The notes below the pieces were generated by a model. It saw nothing but the letters and a program-made list of their open reading frames with translations. It was not told where the DNA came from and ran no database searches. The position numbers and the translations under genes are program-made. Of a DNA stretch of 16,691 bases, positions 6,792 through 14,644 are shown piece after piece (position 1 is the stretch's first letter; every line of letters begins with the position of its first letter). This DNA is from JBGAQP01 sp044220635 (lineage in GTDB: Bacteria; Pseudomonadota; Gammaproteobacteria; Burkholderiales; Usitatibacteraceae), in the NCBI GenBank assembly GCA_044220635.1, contig JBGAQP010000041.1, positions 1 through 16,691 of the forward strand. The letters are read 5' to 3'.

Positions 6792-9297
6792 CGTTCTTCA
6801 CCGCGAGGACCGCCTCGTCGCGCACCGCCTGCGCGCCGCTCCAGCGCGCGCCCAGCGCGCAGAGAGCGACGATCGCGGCGGCGAGCGCGGCGAGCCCCGC
6901 CCAGGGCCAGTGGACCTCCATGCCCCAGTGGAAGGACTGGCGGTTCACGACATGGATGAGCACGAGGCTCACGGCCACGCCCGAGGCGAGGCCGAGCGCG
7001 ACGCCCAGGGCGCCCGCCGCCGCGCCCTCGAGCGCGAGGAGCCTGAGGACCTCGCGGCGCGTGAGGCCGAGGTAGCGCAGCACGCCGAACTCGCGCCGCC
7101 GCGACCAGGCGAGCGCGGCGAAGCTGCTCGTCACTCCCGCGAGCCCGATGAAGATCGCCGCGGCTTCCAGCGCGTAGGTGGCGGCGAAGGTGCGGTCGAA
7201 GATCGCGAGCGAGCGCCGGTGGATGCCCGCGGCGTCCTCGATCGTCAGCGCCTTCGCACCGGGAAGCGCGGCGCGCAGCGCCGCGCCTACGGCCTGCGGA
7301 TCCGCGCCGGGCGCGAGGTGGAGCGCGAGGTCGTTCGCGCGCTCGTCGCCGGTGAGGCGGCGGAAGTCCTCGGGGGCGACGAGGATCGCGCCCCAGGTGC
7401 GCGCGTAGTCGCGCACCACGCCCGCGACCCAGGCGGGGTGGGCGGCGCCCGCAAGCGGCAGCGTGATGCGCTCGCCCGGGTGCCAGTGGTGCAGGTCCGC
7501 GGCGGCTTCCGTGATCCACACCGGGATCGTGCCCGGCGGCGCGCGGCCCTCGGCGGGAACGGCCTGGAATCCGCGCAGGATCCGCGCGTCGAGCGGGCGC
7601 GCCACCACGGTGAGGGGCGGGGCGCCGTCGTCGAGCACGACCCGCTCGTAGCGCAGCGCCTCCATGCGCGCGACCCCGGGCAGGGCCGCGATGCGCCGCT
7701 GCTCTTCGGGCGAGAAGTACGCCGTGTCGCCGGCCATCGCCGAGCGCGCGTAGAGGTCGGCGCCGACCACGCCGCGAAGCCACTCGTCGAGGGAGGCGCG
7801 GAAGGAATAGACCATGATCGCCATCGCCACGCACAGCGACGCGCTCACGACGATGCCGGCCACGCTCGCCGCGAGGTGGCCCGGCAGGTGGCGCACCTGC
7901 GCGAGCGCGAGCGCGGCCACGGCGTCCTCGCCCGGGGCGAGGCGCTCGAGGAGCGCGCGGCAGGCGGGCCCCACGAGGAGGACCGCGGCCGCGAGCCAGA
8001 AGCCGATCGCGGCATAGCCGCCCAGCGGCAGGCCGCCCGCGGGGGGCGCGAGCAGGCACAGGCCCCCAAGCGCGACGCAGGCGAGGGCGGGGAGCACGCC
8101 ACGCGAGCCGGCGGCCGGCAGGTCGAGCGCGCGATCGCGCAACGCCTCGGCGATGTCGATCCGCCCGGCGGCGCGCGCCACGAGGAGCGCTCCCGCGGCC
8201 GCCGTGAGGATCGCCCCGGCGGCGATGGCCGCGAGCGCCAGCGCATCGGGAGCGAAGGTCGAGCCGAGGTCGCGGAAGTAGCCGGCCCCCAGGTCCGAGC
8301 CGAAGCCGGCGAGCGCGGCGCGTCCCGCGGCGAGGCCGAGGACCGTCCCGAGGGCGGCGCCGGCGGCGCCCACGAGCGCGCCCTCGAGGGCGAGGAGGGC
8401 GGCGAGCGCGCGGCGCGTGAGGCCGAGGGCGCGCAGCAGCGCGAGCTCCTGGCGGCGGCGCGCGGCCTGCAGCGAGAGCGTGGAGAACACGAGGAAGGCG
8501 CCCGTGAGCAGCGCCACGGCGGCGAGCGCGTTCAGGTTCACGCGGTAGGCGCGCGTGAGGTCCGCGGCGCGCCCGGACGCGGAAGCCGGCGCGGAGACCA
8601 CGATGCCCGCCGGCAGCTCGGCCGCGAGCGATTGCCGGAAGGCGACGGGATCGAGGCCGGGCTTGAGGCGGATGTCGATGCGCGTGAGCAGGCCCGTGCG
8701 CGCGAAGCGCCGCTGCGCGGCGGCGATGTCGATCACCGCGAGCTCGCCGCCCGCCTCGAGGGCGGGAAGCGCCCCCGCGACGCGCAGCTCCACCGTGCCC
8801 GAGCCCGAGACGAGCGCGAGCGCCGCACCGGGGAAGAGCTTCCAGCGGGCGAGGGCGGCGGGCGTGAGGAAGGCGCTCTCCGGGTCGAGGATCGCGGGCG
8901 CGCGCCCCGCGCCCGTGGCGGCGCGGTCGGCGACGAACCCGGGCTGCAGGCGGGAGGCGCGGAACGGGTCGATGCCCACCACGCGCAAGCTCCCGCCGCC
9001 GGCGACAGTCGCGTCGAGCTCGAGCACCGGGCTCGCCACGGCCACGCCCGGCCGGCGCGCGAGCGGCGCGAAGAGCGCGTCGTCGAACCCGTTGCGCGGG
9101 CCGCGGATCTCGAGGTCCGCCGTGCCCGCCACGGCGCGCGCCGCCGCGTCGATCTCGGCGAGCGCCGAGGCGTGGATCGTGTGCACGGCGCCCGCGAGCG
9201 CCACGCCGATGGCGAGGGTGAGGACGGTGAGGGCGAGGCGCGTGCGGTTGCCCGCGAGCGAGCCGCGCAGGAGCGCGAGCGCGACGGCGAGGTTCAC
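6784..9297 (-). CDS. ABC transporter permease, FtsX/LolE-like, two fused halves (AttF/AttG type)
   Basis: An 837-residue inner-membrane protein. After a first helix (about residues 20-42), a periplasmic domain runs to about 250. Then comes a first FtsX-type triple helix block (255-375, with RRQELALLRALGLTRRALAALL as the cytoplasmic coupling loop), a linker pair of helices (402-450), a helix near 476-497, a second periplasmic domain (500-700) and a second FtsX block (705-816, with RRREFGVLRYLGLTRREVLRLL). This makes about ten membrane segments. The GTG at 9297 is used because it forms a GTGA overlap with the ATPase stop (9294-9297) and starts a natural N-terminus (VNLAVALALLRGSLAGNRTR); upstream codons to 9435 are a shadow of the ATPase gene. 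Such transporters couple ATP hydrolysis to periplasmic movement or lipid/lipoprotein extraction rather than classic uptake. The substrate is unknown. Confidence 0.9.
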   Translation of the reverse strand: MNLAVALALLRGSLAGNRTRLALTVLTLAIGVALAGAVHTIHASALAEIDAAARAVAGTADLEIRGPRNGFDDALFAPLARRPGVAVASPVLELDATVAGGGSLRVVGIDPFRASRLQPGFVADRAATGAGRAPAILDPESAFLTPAALARWKLFPGAALALVSGSGTVELRVAGALPALEAGGELAVIDIAAAQRRFARTGLLTRIDIRLKPGLDPVAFRQSLAAELPAGIVVSAPASASGRAADLTRAYRVNLNALAAVALLTGAFLVFSTLSLQAARRRQELALLRALGLTRRALAALLALEGALVGAAGAALGTVLGLAAGRAALAGFGSDLGAGYFRDLGSTFAPDALALAAIAAGAILTAAAGALLVARAAGRIDIAEALRDRALDLPAAGSRGVLPALACVALGGLCLLAPPAGGLPLGGYAAIGFWLAAAVLLVGPACRALLERLAPGEDAVAALALAQVRHLPGHLAASVAGIVVSASLCVAMAIMVYSFRASLDEWLRGVVGADLYARSAMAGDTAYFSPEEQRRIAALPGVARMEALRYERVVLDDGAPPLTVVARPLDARILRGFQAVPAEGRAPPGTIPVWITEAAADLHHWHPGERITLPLAGAAHPAWVAGVVRDYARTWGAILVAPEDFRRLTGDERANDLALHLAPGADPQAVGAALRAALPGAKALTIEDAAGIHRRSLAIFDRTFAATYALEAAAIFIGLAGVTSSFAALAWSRRREFGVLRYLGLTRREVLRLLALEGAAAGALGVALGLASGVAVSLVLIHVVNRQSFHWGMEVHWPWAGLAALAAAIVALCALGARWSGAQAVRDEAVLAVKNDA

Positions 9298-9971
9298 GCC
9301 GGCGAGGCGCCCGCGACCGGGTGCAGGCTGCGGCCCGCGAGGCGCAGGACGCGGTCGGCGGAAGCGGCGGCGATCGCCGAGTGCGTGACCATGAGCCCCG
9401 CGGCGCCCGCGCGCTTCACCGCCTCGCGCAGGCATTCGAGGGCGATGCGCGCGTTGGCCTCGTCGAGGTTGCCCGTGGGCTCGTCGGCGAGCACCAGGCG
9501 CGGGGCGTGCACCAGCGCCCGGGCGATGGCCGCGCGCTGCGCCTCGCCCCCCGAGAGCGAGCCGGGCTTGCGCCCGGCCGCCCCTTCGAGCCCGACCTCG
9601 GCGAGGGCCGCGAGGGCGCGGCGCTCGCGCTCGGCCCTCGCCACGCCGTTCAGCGCGAGGGGCAGCGCGACGTTGCCCGCGAGGTCGAGGTAGGGCAGCA
9701 GGTGGAAGGCCTGGAAGACGAAGCCCACGTGGCGCCGCCGCCAGAGGGCGAGGCGCTCGTCGTCGTCGAAGGCGACCGCCTCGCCCGCGAGGCGCACGGA
9801 GCCGGCGCCGGGGCGGTCGAGGCCGGCGACGACGTTGAGGAGGGTGGACTTGCCCGAGCCCGACTCGCCGACGATCGCGACCAGCTCGCCCGCGGCGACG
9901 TCGAGGTCCAGGTTCTCGAAGAGGGGGGCGCCGGCGGCGAAGGCCCGGGTGAGGCCGCGGACCTCCAGCAT
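9294..9971 (-). CDS. ABC transporter ATP-binding protein (LolD/MacB type, AttE-like)
   Basis: A 225-residue cytoplasmic ATPase with every expected motif: Walker A GESGSGKST (residues 35-43), Q-loop FVFQAFHLLPYL (Gln87), signature LSGGEAQR (139-146), Walker B LVLADEPTGNLD (159-170) and switch histidine VTHS (His197). The Q-loop context and the -EPTGNLD- box are those of the LolD/MacB/FtsE group, which pairs with FtsX-fold permeases, in agreement with the next gene, to which it is joined by a GTGA overlap. The ATG at 9971 begins MLEVRGLTRAF, the normal first strand. It energises the fused permease and probably acts with the AttH-like periplasmic protein. A 19-base gap separates it from the CBS gene upstream. 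Confidence 0.95.
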   Translation of the reverse strand: MLEVRGLTRAFAAGAPLFENLDLDVAAGELVAIVGESGSGKSTLLNVVAGLDRPGAGSVRLAGEAVAFDDDERLALWRRRHVGFVFQAFHLLPYLDLAGNVALPLALNGVARAERERRALAALAEVGLEGAAGRKPGSLSGGEAQRAAIARALVHAPRLVLADEPTGNLDEANARIALECLREAVKRAGAAGLMVTHSAIAAASADRVLRLAGRSLHPVAGASPA

Positions 9972-9990
9972 CGGCGCGCGGGCGGCCCCG

Positions 9991-10422
9991 CTACTGGCCG
10001 CTGATGTAATGCTCGAGCTGCTCGATGGTGAAATCCTGGTCCGCGATGATGTCGCTCACGATGTCGCGGATCGAGACCATGCCGAGCACGCGGCCCTGTT
10101 CGACGACCGGCAGGTGGCGGATGCCCTTCTCCGACATGAGGGCCATGCACTCGCGCGTGTGGCTCCTGGGGCTCACGCACACGACGTTCGTGGTCATGAT
10201 CTCCTCGACGCGCGTGTCCTTCGAGGAGCGGCCCTGGAGGACGACCTTGCGGGTGTAGTCGCGCTCGGAGAAGATCCCCGCGAGGCGCTCTCCCGTGACG
10301 ACCATGGCCGCGCCGATGTCCTGGACCGCGAGGATCTTGATCGCGTCGAGGACGCTGTCCTCCGGCTTCACGGTCACGACACGGGGGGCTTTCGTCTTGA
10401 GAAGCTCGGCCACTGTCTTCAT
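9991..10422 (-). CDS. Tandem CBS-domain protein
   Basis: A 143-residue cytoplasmic protein consisting of two CBS repeats and little else. The first covers about residues 14-65 (VVTVKPEDSVLDAIKIL ... LAGIFSERDYTRKV) and the second about 78-130 (VVCVSPRSHTRECMALM ... VLGMVSIRDIVSDII). Paired CBS domains usually bind adenosine nucleotides (AMP, ATP, NAD or SAM) and signal energy state; stand-alone versions regulate a partner not encoded in the same chain. The ATG at 10422 has GGGAGG 7 bases upstream (10430-10435). It lies between etfQO (32 bases upstream) and the ABC ATPase gene (19 bases downstream) on the same strand, so co-transcription with either is possible. No partner can be named from sequence. 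Confidence 0.9.
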   Translation of the reverse strand: MKTVAELLKTKAPRVVTVKPEDSVLDAIKILAVQDIGAAMVVTGERLAGIFSERDYTRKVVLQGRSSKDTRVEEIMTTNVVCVSPRSHTRECMALMSEKGIRHLPVVEQGRVLGMVSIRDIVSDIIADQDFTIEQLEHYISGQ

Positions 10423-10454
10423 CGTCCGTCCTCCCGGGGGGCCAGGCCCCGCGC

Positions 10455-12095
10455 CTACATGTTCGGATAGTTCGGCCCGCCCCCGCCCTCGGGGGCAACC
10501 CACCGGATGTTCTGGGTGGGGTCCTTGATGTCGCAGGTCTTGCAGTGCACGCAGTTCGCGGCGTTGATCCGGAGGCGCGCGGTGCCCCCCTCCTCGACGA
10601 TTTCGTAGACTGCAGCAGGACAGTACCGCGTCTCCGGGGAATCGTAAACCTCGCGGTTTACGGATATTGGAACGACCGGGTCGGCGAGCGTGAGGTGCGC
10701 GGGCTGGTCCTCCTCGTGGTTCGTCCCGGAGACGTAGACCGAGGCGAGCCGGTCGAAGGTGAGGACCCCGTCGGGCTTCGGGTAGGCGATGGGTTTCGCG
10801 GCCGACTTGGGCCGCAACTGCGCGTGGTCGGGGCCGGGGTGGTGGAGCGTCCACGGGGCCTTGCCGCGGAAGACGACCTGGTCGATGCCCACGAGAAGGG
10901 AGCCGGCCACGAGCCCGCGGTTCATGAGCGGCTTGAAGTTGCGCGCGCGGTGCAGCTCCTCGTGCAGCCAGCTCTTCGCGAACGCCTCGGGAAAGGCGCC
11001 GAGCTCGTCGCGTTCGCGGCCCTCGGCGAGCGCGGCGAACGCGGCCTCGGCGGCGAGCATGCCGGACTTGATCGCCGCGTGCGATCCCTTCACCCGCGCG
11101 GCGTTGAGGAACCCCGCGTCGTCGCCCACGAGGACGGCGCCGGGCACCGTGAGCCTCGGAAGCGACTGCAAGCCCCCCGCGTTGATCGCCCGGGCGCCGA
11201 AGGCCACGCGCCGCCCGCCCTGGAGGAACTCGCGCATCGCCGGGTGGGTCTTGAGGCGCTGGAATTCCTCGAAGGGGCTGAGGTAGGGATTCGCGTAGCC
11301 CAGGCCGACGACGAGCCCGACGGAAACCTGGCCCGCCCCGAGGTGGTAGAGGAAGGAGCCGCCGTAGGTGTCGTTCGCGAGCGGCCAGCCCGCGCCGTGG
11401 ACCACGAGGCCGGGGCGGTGCCGCGCGGGCTCGATCTCCCAGAGCTCCTTCAGGCCGATGCCGTACACCGGGGGATCGCGGCCCTCGCGCAATCGGAAGC
11501 GCTCGTCGAGCATCCGCCCGAGGTGGCCGCGGCAGCCCTCGGCGAACAGCGTGTACTTCGCGTGCAGCTCCATGCCCGGCTGGTAGCGATCGGTCTTGCG
11601 GCCGTCCTTGCCGATGCCGAGGTCGCCCGTGGCGACGCCCATCACCCGCCCCGCCTCGTCGTAGAGGATCTCGGAGGCGGCGAACCCGGGATAGATCTCG
11701 ACGCCGAGCGCCTCGGCCTGGCTGCCCAGCCAGCGGCAGAGGTTGCCGAGGCTCGCCACGTAGCAGCCGTGGTTGCCGAAGCACGCGGGCAGCAGCGCGT
11801 CGGGCACCTTGCGCGCGGCGGTCGCGGTGAGGAACAGGAACCGGTCCTCGGTGACCGGCTGGTCGAGCGGCGCGCCACGCTCCTTCCAGTCGGGGAAGAG
11901 CTCGGCGAGCGCCCGCGGGTCCACGACGGCCCCCGAGAGGATGTGGGCCCCGATCTCCGATCCCTTCTCGAGGAGGCAGACCGAAACCTCGGCCCCCTTT
12001 TCCGCGGCGAGCTGCTTCACGCGGATCGCGCCCGCGAGGCCCGAGGGGCCCCCGCCCACGACCACGACGTCGTAGGCCATCGCCTCACGGCTCAA
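10455..12095 (-). CDS. Electron transfer flavoprotein-ubiquinone oxidoreductase
   Basis: A 546-residue ETF-QO of standard bacterial length. It oxidises reduced ETF and passes electrons to ubiquinone at the membrane, linking acyl-CoA, amino-acid and similar dehydrogenases to respiration. Visible are the FAD-binding GGGPSGLAGAIR near residue 14, EKGSEIGAHILSGAVVDPRAL, the GIGLKELWEI and GWPLANDTYGGSFLYHL regions near the quinone site, and a C-terminal 4Fe-4S site from Cys492, Cys515, Cys518 and Cys521 (RYCPAAVYE and NCVHCKTCDIKDPTQNI). The start is a TTG at 12095: the resulting MSREAMAYDVVVVGGG matches the usual MxREYMxxDVVIVG form of the family, and GGAG lies 6 bases upstream. An ATG at 12080 would give a protein five residues shorter. 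It is first in a leftward run and divergent from the Fe-S oxidoreductase gene, another candidate ETF partner. Confidence 0.95.
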   Translation of the reverse strand: MSREAMAYDVVVVGGGPSGLAGAIRVKQLAAEKGAEVSVCLLEKGSEIGAHILSGAVVDPRALAELFPDWKERGAPLDQPVTEDRFLFLTATAARKVPDALLPACFGNHGCYVASLGNLCRWLGSQAEALGVEIYPGFAASEILYDEAGRVMGVATGDLGIGKDGRKTDRYQPGMELHAKYTLFAEGCRGHLGRMLDERFRLREGRDPPVYGIGLKELWEIEPARHRPGLVVHGAGWPLANDTYGGSFLYHLGAGQVSVGLVVGLGYANPYLSPFEEFQRLKTHPAMREFLQGGRRVAFGARAINAGGLQSLPRLTVPGAVLVGDDAGFLNAARVKGSHAAIKSGMLAAEAAFAALAEGRERDELGAFPEAFAKSWLHEELHRARNFKPLMNRGLVAGSLLVGIDQVVFRGKAPWTLHHPGPDHAQLRPKSAAKPIAYPKPDGVLTFDRLASVYVSGTNHEEDQPAHLTLADPVVPISVNREVYDSPETRYCPAAVYEIVEEGGTARLRINAANCVHCKTCDIKDPTQNIRWVAPEGGGGPNYPNM

Positions 12096-12210
12096 GGCAG
12101 TCTCCGGGGACGGGCAAGAGCGGCGGCTTTGACATTGCTCATCATGGGCGTCCGGGCGTCTCTTCTAATGGAGGGGGCCGGCGTCCCTCGCCGGCGGGCG
12201 AACGGCGCGC
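12096..12210. promoter_or_regulatory. Divergent promoter region between etfQO and the Fe-S oxidoreductase
   Basis: This 115-bp gap must carry promoters for both directions. GGAG at 12102-12105 on the minus strand is the etfQO ribosome-binding site. On the plus strand a perfect TTGACA (12129-12134) and a TCTAAT (12164-12169) are visible, but 29 bases lie between them, too many for one sigma-70 promoter. A 7-bp hairpin follows at 12177-12195. No operator could be identified. Confidence 0.45.
12177..12195 (+). other. Hairpin in the leader of the Fe-S oxidoreductase gene
   Basis: GCCGGCG (12177-12183), loop TCCCT, CGCCGGC (12189-12195), ending 15 bases before the ATG at 12211. It could affect translation initiation, which otherwise lacks a clear ribosome-binding site; in sequence this G+C-rich, chance stems of this size are common. 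Confidence 0.35.
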
Positions 12211-14217
12211 ATGGGACCCTGGGCGATCACGCTGCTCATGATACTTGGCTTCGCGGGCTTCGCCGCGCTCGCCTGGCGCAAGCTCGCCATCGTCGCGGCG
12301 CTCGCGCCCGAGAAGCGCTGGGACCGGCCGGGCGAGCGTCTCGCGCGCGTGGCGCGCATGGGGCTCGCGCAGTCGCGCATGATCCGCGGCGAGGCGAAGC
12401 CGGGGCTCATGCACGCGGTGATCTTCCTCGGCTTCTGCGCGCTGCTCGTGCGCAAGCTCCAGCTCATCGCCATCGGCTACGACCCCTTCGTGACGCTGCC
12501 GGGGACCGCCGGGGGCCTGTACGCCGCCTTCAAGGACCTCGTCGAGGTCGCGGTCTTCCTCGCCGTGGGCTACGCGTTCTGGCGGCGCTTCGTGCTCAAG
12601 CCGCGCCGGCTCGAGCCCAACCGCGAGGCGATCCTCATCCTCGCGCTGATCCTCGTCATCGTCACGACCGACGTGCTCTACGACGGCTTCAAGTTCGCGC
12701 TGCACGCGGCGAGCGTTCCCGCGCTGGAGCACGAGCGGGCGTTCGCGTTCGCGGGCTCGGCCGCCGCCGCCGCGGTGGCGGGCCTTTCGCCCGGGGCGCT
12801 CGAGGCGGGCTACCACGGCTTCTACTGGATCCAGATGGTGACCGTGTTCACCTTCCTCGTCCTGCTTCCCGCGGGGGAGCACTTCCACATCGTGACGGCG
12901 CTGCCCGCGCTCTTCCTCGCGCGCGACACCCCGCTCAACCGCGTGCCCGGCGTGGACCTCGAGCGCATCCTCGCCTCCGAGGGCGACGAGGCGCCGCGCG
13001 TGGGCGCGAGGACCGCGCTCGACCTGCCGTGGAAGGACGCGTTCGACGCGTTCACCTGCACGGAGTGCGGCCGCTGCAAGGATTCCTGCCCGACCTTCCT
13101 CACGGGCAAGCCCCTGGCGATGAAGTGGGTGAACGACGCGCTCAAGCGCCACCTTCTCGCCGAGCGCGGCAACGTGCTCGCCCGGCGCGAGGAGGCGCTT
13201 CCCGCGCTCGTCGGCCCGGTGATCTCCGCCGACACGCTCTGGGCGTGCACCACCTGCGGCTACTGCGAGAGTGCGTGCCCGATCGCCCTCGAGCACCTCG
13301 GGCGCTTCTACCGGTTGCGCCAGCACCAGGTGATGATGGAAGGCGCCTTCCCGAAGGAGTTGAAGGCCGTCTTCGACGCCTACGAGAGCCAGTCCAACCC
13401 CTGGGGCATGGGCGCCGAGACGCGCGGCGACTGGGCGAAGGGCCTGGGCGTGGAGATCCTCGAAAGCGCGGAGCAGGCGAAGTCCCTCGACTGGCTCTTC
13501 TACGTGGGCTCCGCGCAGTCCTTCGACCTGCGCTCGCAGAGGACCGCGAAGGCGTTCGTGAAGATCCTCCGGAAGGCGGGCGTGCGCTTCGCGATCCTCG
13601 GCGCGCGCGAGTCCTCGACGGGGGAGTGCGTGCGCCGCGCGGGCAACGAGATGCTCTTCCAGTCGCTCGCCGGAACGCTCGTCGCGACCCTGAACGGGCT
13701 CGGCGTCACGCGCATCGTCACCTGCGACCCCCACGCCTACAACACGCTTCGGAACGAGTACGCGGAATTCGGCGGGAACTACGAGGTGCTCCACCACACC
13801 CAGCTCATCGACCGGCTGCTGCGGGAGGGCCGGATCGCGCCGCGCCGCACGCTCGAGCGCGCGATCTACCACGAGCCCTGCTACCTCGCGCGGCACAACG
13901 GCGAGTACGAGGCGCCGCGGCGCGTGCTCGCCGCGCTCTCGGCCGACGCCCCGCTCGAGTTCGCCCTCGCCCGCGACAAGGCGATGTGCTGCGGCGCCGG
14001 GGGCGCGCGCATGTGGATGGAGGAGTCGATCGGCACGCGGATCAACGTCGAGCGCGCGCGCCAGGCGCTCGAGGGCTCGCCCCGCGTGCTTGCCACGGCC
14101 TGTCCCTACTGCGCGATAATGCTCCGCGACGGCCTGGCGCAGATCGGGCGCGCGGAGGAGCTCCCCGCGCGCGACATCGCGGAGCTCGTCGCCGAAGCCC
14201 TCGATCCGCCGAGCTGA
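12211..14217 (+). CDS. Membrane-bound (Fe-S) CCG-domain oxidoreductase, EMO/DgcB-like
   Basis: A 668-residue protein in three parts. The N-terminal 240 residues hold five to six helices of NarI type with histidines (His68, His165, His202, His224) that could bind haem b and touch the quinone pool. A ferredoxin-like segment follows with two CxxCxxCxxxCP clusters (Cys283/286/289/293 and Cys346/349/352/356). The C-terminal part has two CCG domains of heterodisulfide-reductase type; the second is canonical (YHEPCYLARH, Cys557; MCCGAGGARMWMEE, Cys593-594; CPYC, 631-634). In the family such proteins take electrons from EtfAB-type flavoproteins to quinone (EMO) or serve demethylases such as DgcB. Its place opposite etfQO supports an ETF role (inference). 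The ATG at 12211 starts directly at the first helix, but no strong ribosome-binding site is seen. Confidence 0.9.
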   Translation: MGPWAITLLMILGFAGFAALAWRKLAIVAALAPEKRWDRPGERLARVARMGLAQSRMIRGEAKPGLMHAVIFLGFCALLVRKLQLIAIGYDPFVTLPGTAGGLYAAFKDLVEVAVFLAVGYAFWRRFVLKPRRLEPNREAILILALILVIVTTDVLYDGFKFALHAASVPALEHERAFAFAGSAAAAAVAGLSPGALEAGYHGFYWIQMVTVFTFLVLLPAGEHFHIVTALPALFLARDTPLNRVPGVDLERILASEGDEAPRVGARTALDLPWKDAFDAFTCTECGRCKDSCPTFLTGKPLAMKWVNDALKRHLLAERGNVLARREEALPALVGPVISADTLWACTTCGYCESACPIALEHLGRFYRLRQHQVMMEGAFPKELKAVFDAYESQSNPWGMGAETRGDWAKGLGVEILESAEQAKSLDWLFYVGSAQSFDLRSQRTAKAFVKILRKAGVRFAILGARESSTGECVRRAGNEMLFQSLAGTLVATLNGLGVTRIVTCDPHAYNTLRNEYAEFGGNYEVLHHTQLIDRLLREGRIAPRRTLERAIYHEPCYLARHNGEYEAPRRVLAALSADAPLEFALARDKAMCCGAGGARMWMEESIGTRINVERARQALEGSPRVLATACPYCAIMLRDGLAQIGRAEELPARDIAELVAEALDPPS

Positions 14218-14227
14218 CTCCCCGACC

Positions 14228-14644
14228 ATGAAACCCGCGCCCCGGCTCCTGCACTCGCTCAGGATCCACGTCCGCTGGGGCGACATGGACGCGCTCGGCC
14301 ACGTGAACAACGCCGAGTACCTGCGCTACTTCGAGCAGTCGCGCGTCGAGTGGCTCGATTCGCTCGGCATCCGCACGACCGGGGAGGGCGCGGGGCCGAT
14401 CCTGCTCAAGGGCTCGGTCACCTACCTCAAGCCCGTGGTCTATCCCGCGGAGCTCGAGGTGCGCCTGTATCCGGCGCGGGTGGGCAACACGAGCTTCACG
14501 CTCGCCTCCGAGATCGTGAACGCGCGCGACGCCCTCGAGCGCTTCACCGAGGGCGAGTTCGTGGTCGTGTGGTTCGACTACGCGGCGGGCCGGGCGGTGC
14601 CGGTTCCCGAGTCGCTTCGCCGGGTGCTCGGGGAAGGCGCGTGA
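14228..14644 (+). CDS. Acyl-CoA thioesterase, 4HBT/YbgC hotdog family
   Basis: A 138-residue single hotdog domain. The motif RWGDMDALGHVNNAEYLRYF carries the catalytic-type Asp21 (second Asp of GDMD) and the helix that follows (FEQSRVEWLDSLGI); the strand LLKGSVTYLKPVVYPAELEV is also typical. Enzymes of this family hydrolyse acyl-CoA thioesters, ranging from short-chain to 4-hydroxybenzoyl-CoA; specificity cannot be read here. The ATG at 14228 lies 10 bases after the Fe-S oxidoreductase stop, suggesting one transcript, and the stop (14642-14644) overlaps the GTG of crcB. A thioesterase next to an ETF-linked oxidoreductase fits acyl-CoA metabolism (inference). Confidence 0.92.
   Translation: MKPAPRLLHSLRIHVRWGDMDALGHVNNAEYLRYFEQSRVEWLDSLGIRTTGEGAGPILLKGSVTYLKPVVYPAELEVRLYPARVGNTSFTLASEIVNARDALERFTEGEFVVVWFDYAAGRAVPVPESLRRVLGEGA

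Noticed and set aside
6283..9693. 1136-codon plus-strand open frame opposite the permease
   Set aside because: Low-complexity Arg/Glu/Gly-rich translation antisense to a clear FtsX-type permease; stop-free only because of high G+C content.
12129..12169. TTGACA and TCTAAT as a sigma-70 promoter for the Fe-S gene
   Set aside because: The 29-base spacing is far from 16-18, so the two hexamers cannot form one promoter.
10545..14231. 1228-codon plus-strand open frame across etfQO and the Fe-S gene
   Set aside because: Antisense to etfQO and out of frame with the Fe-S oxidoreductase; both real genes have full motif sets.
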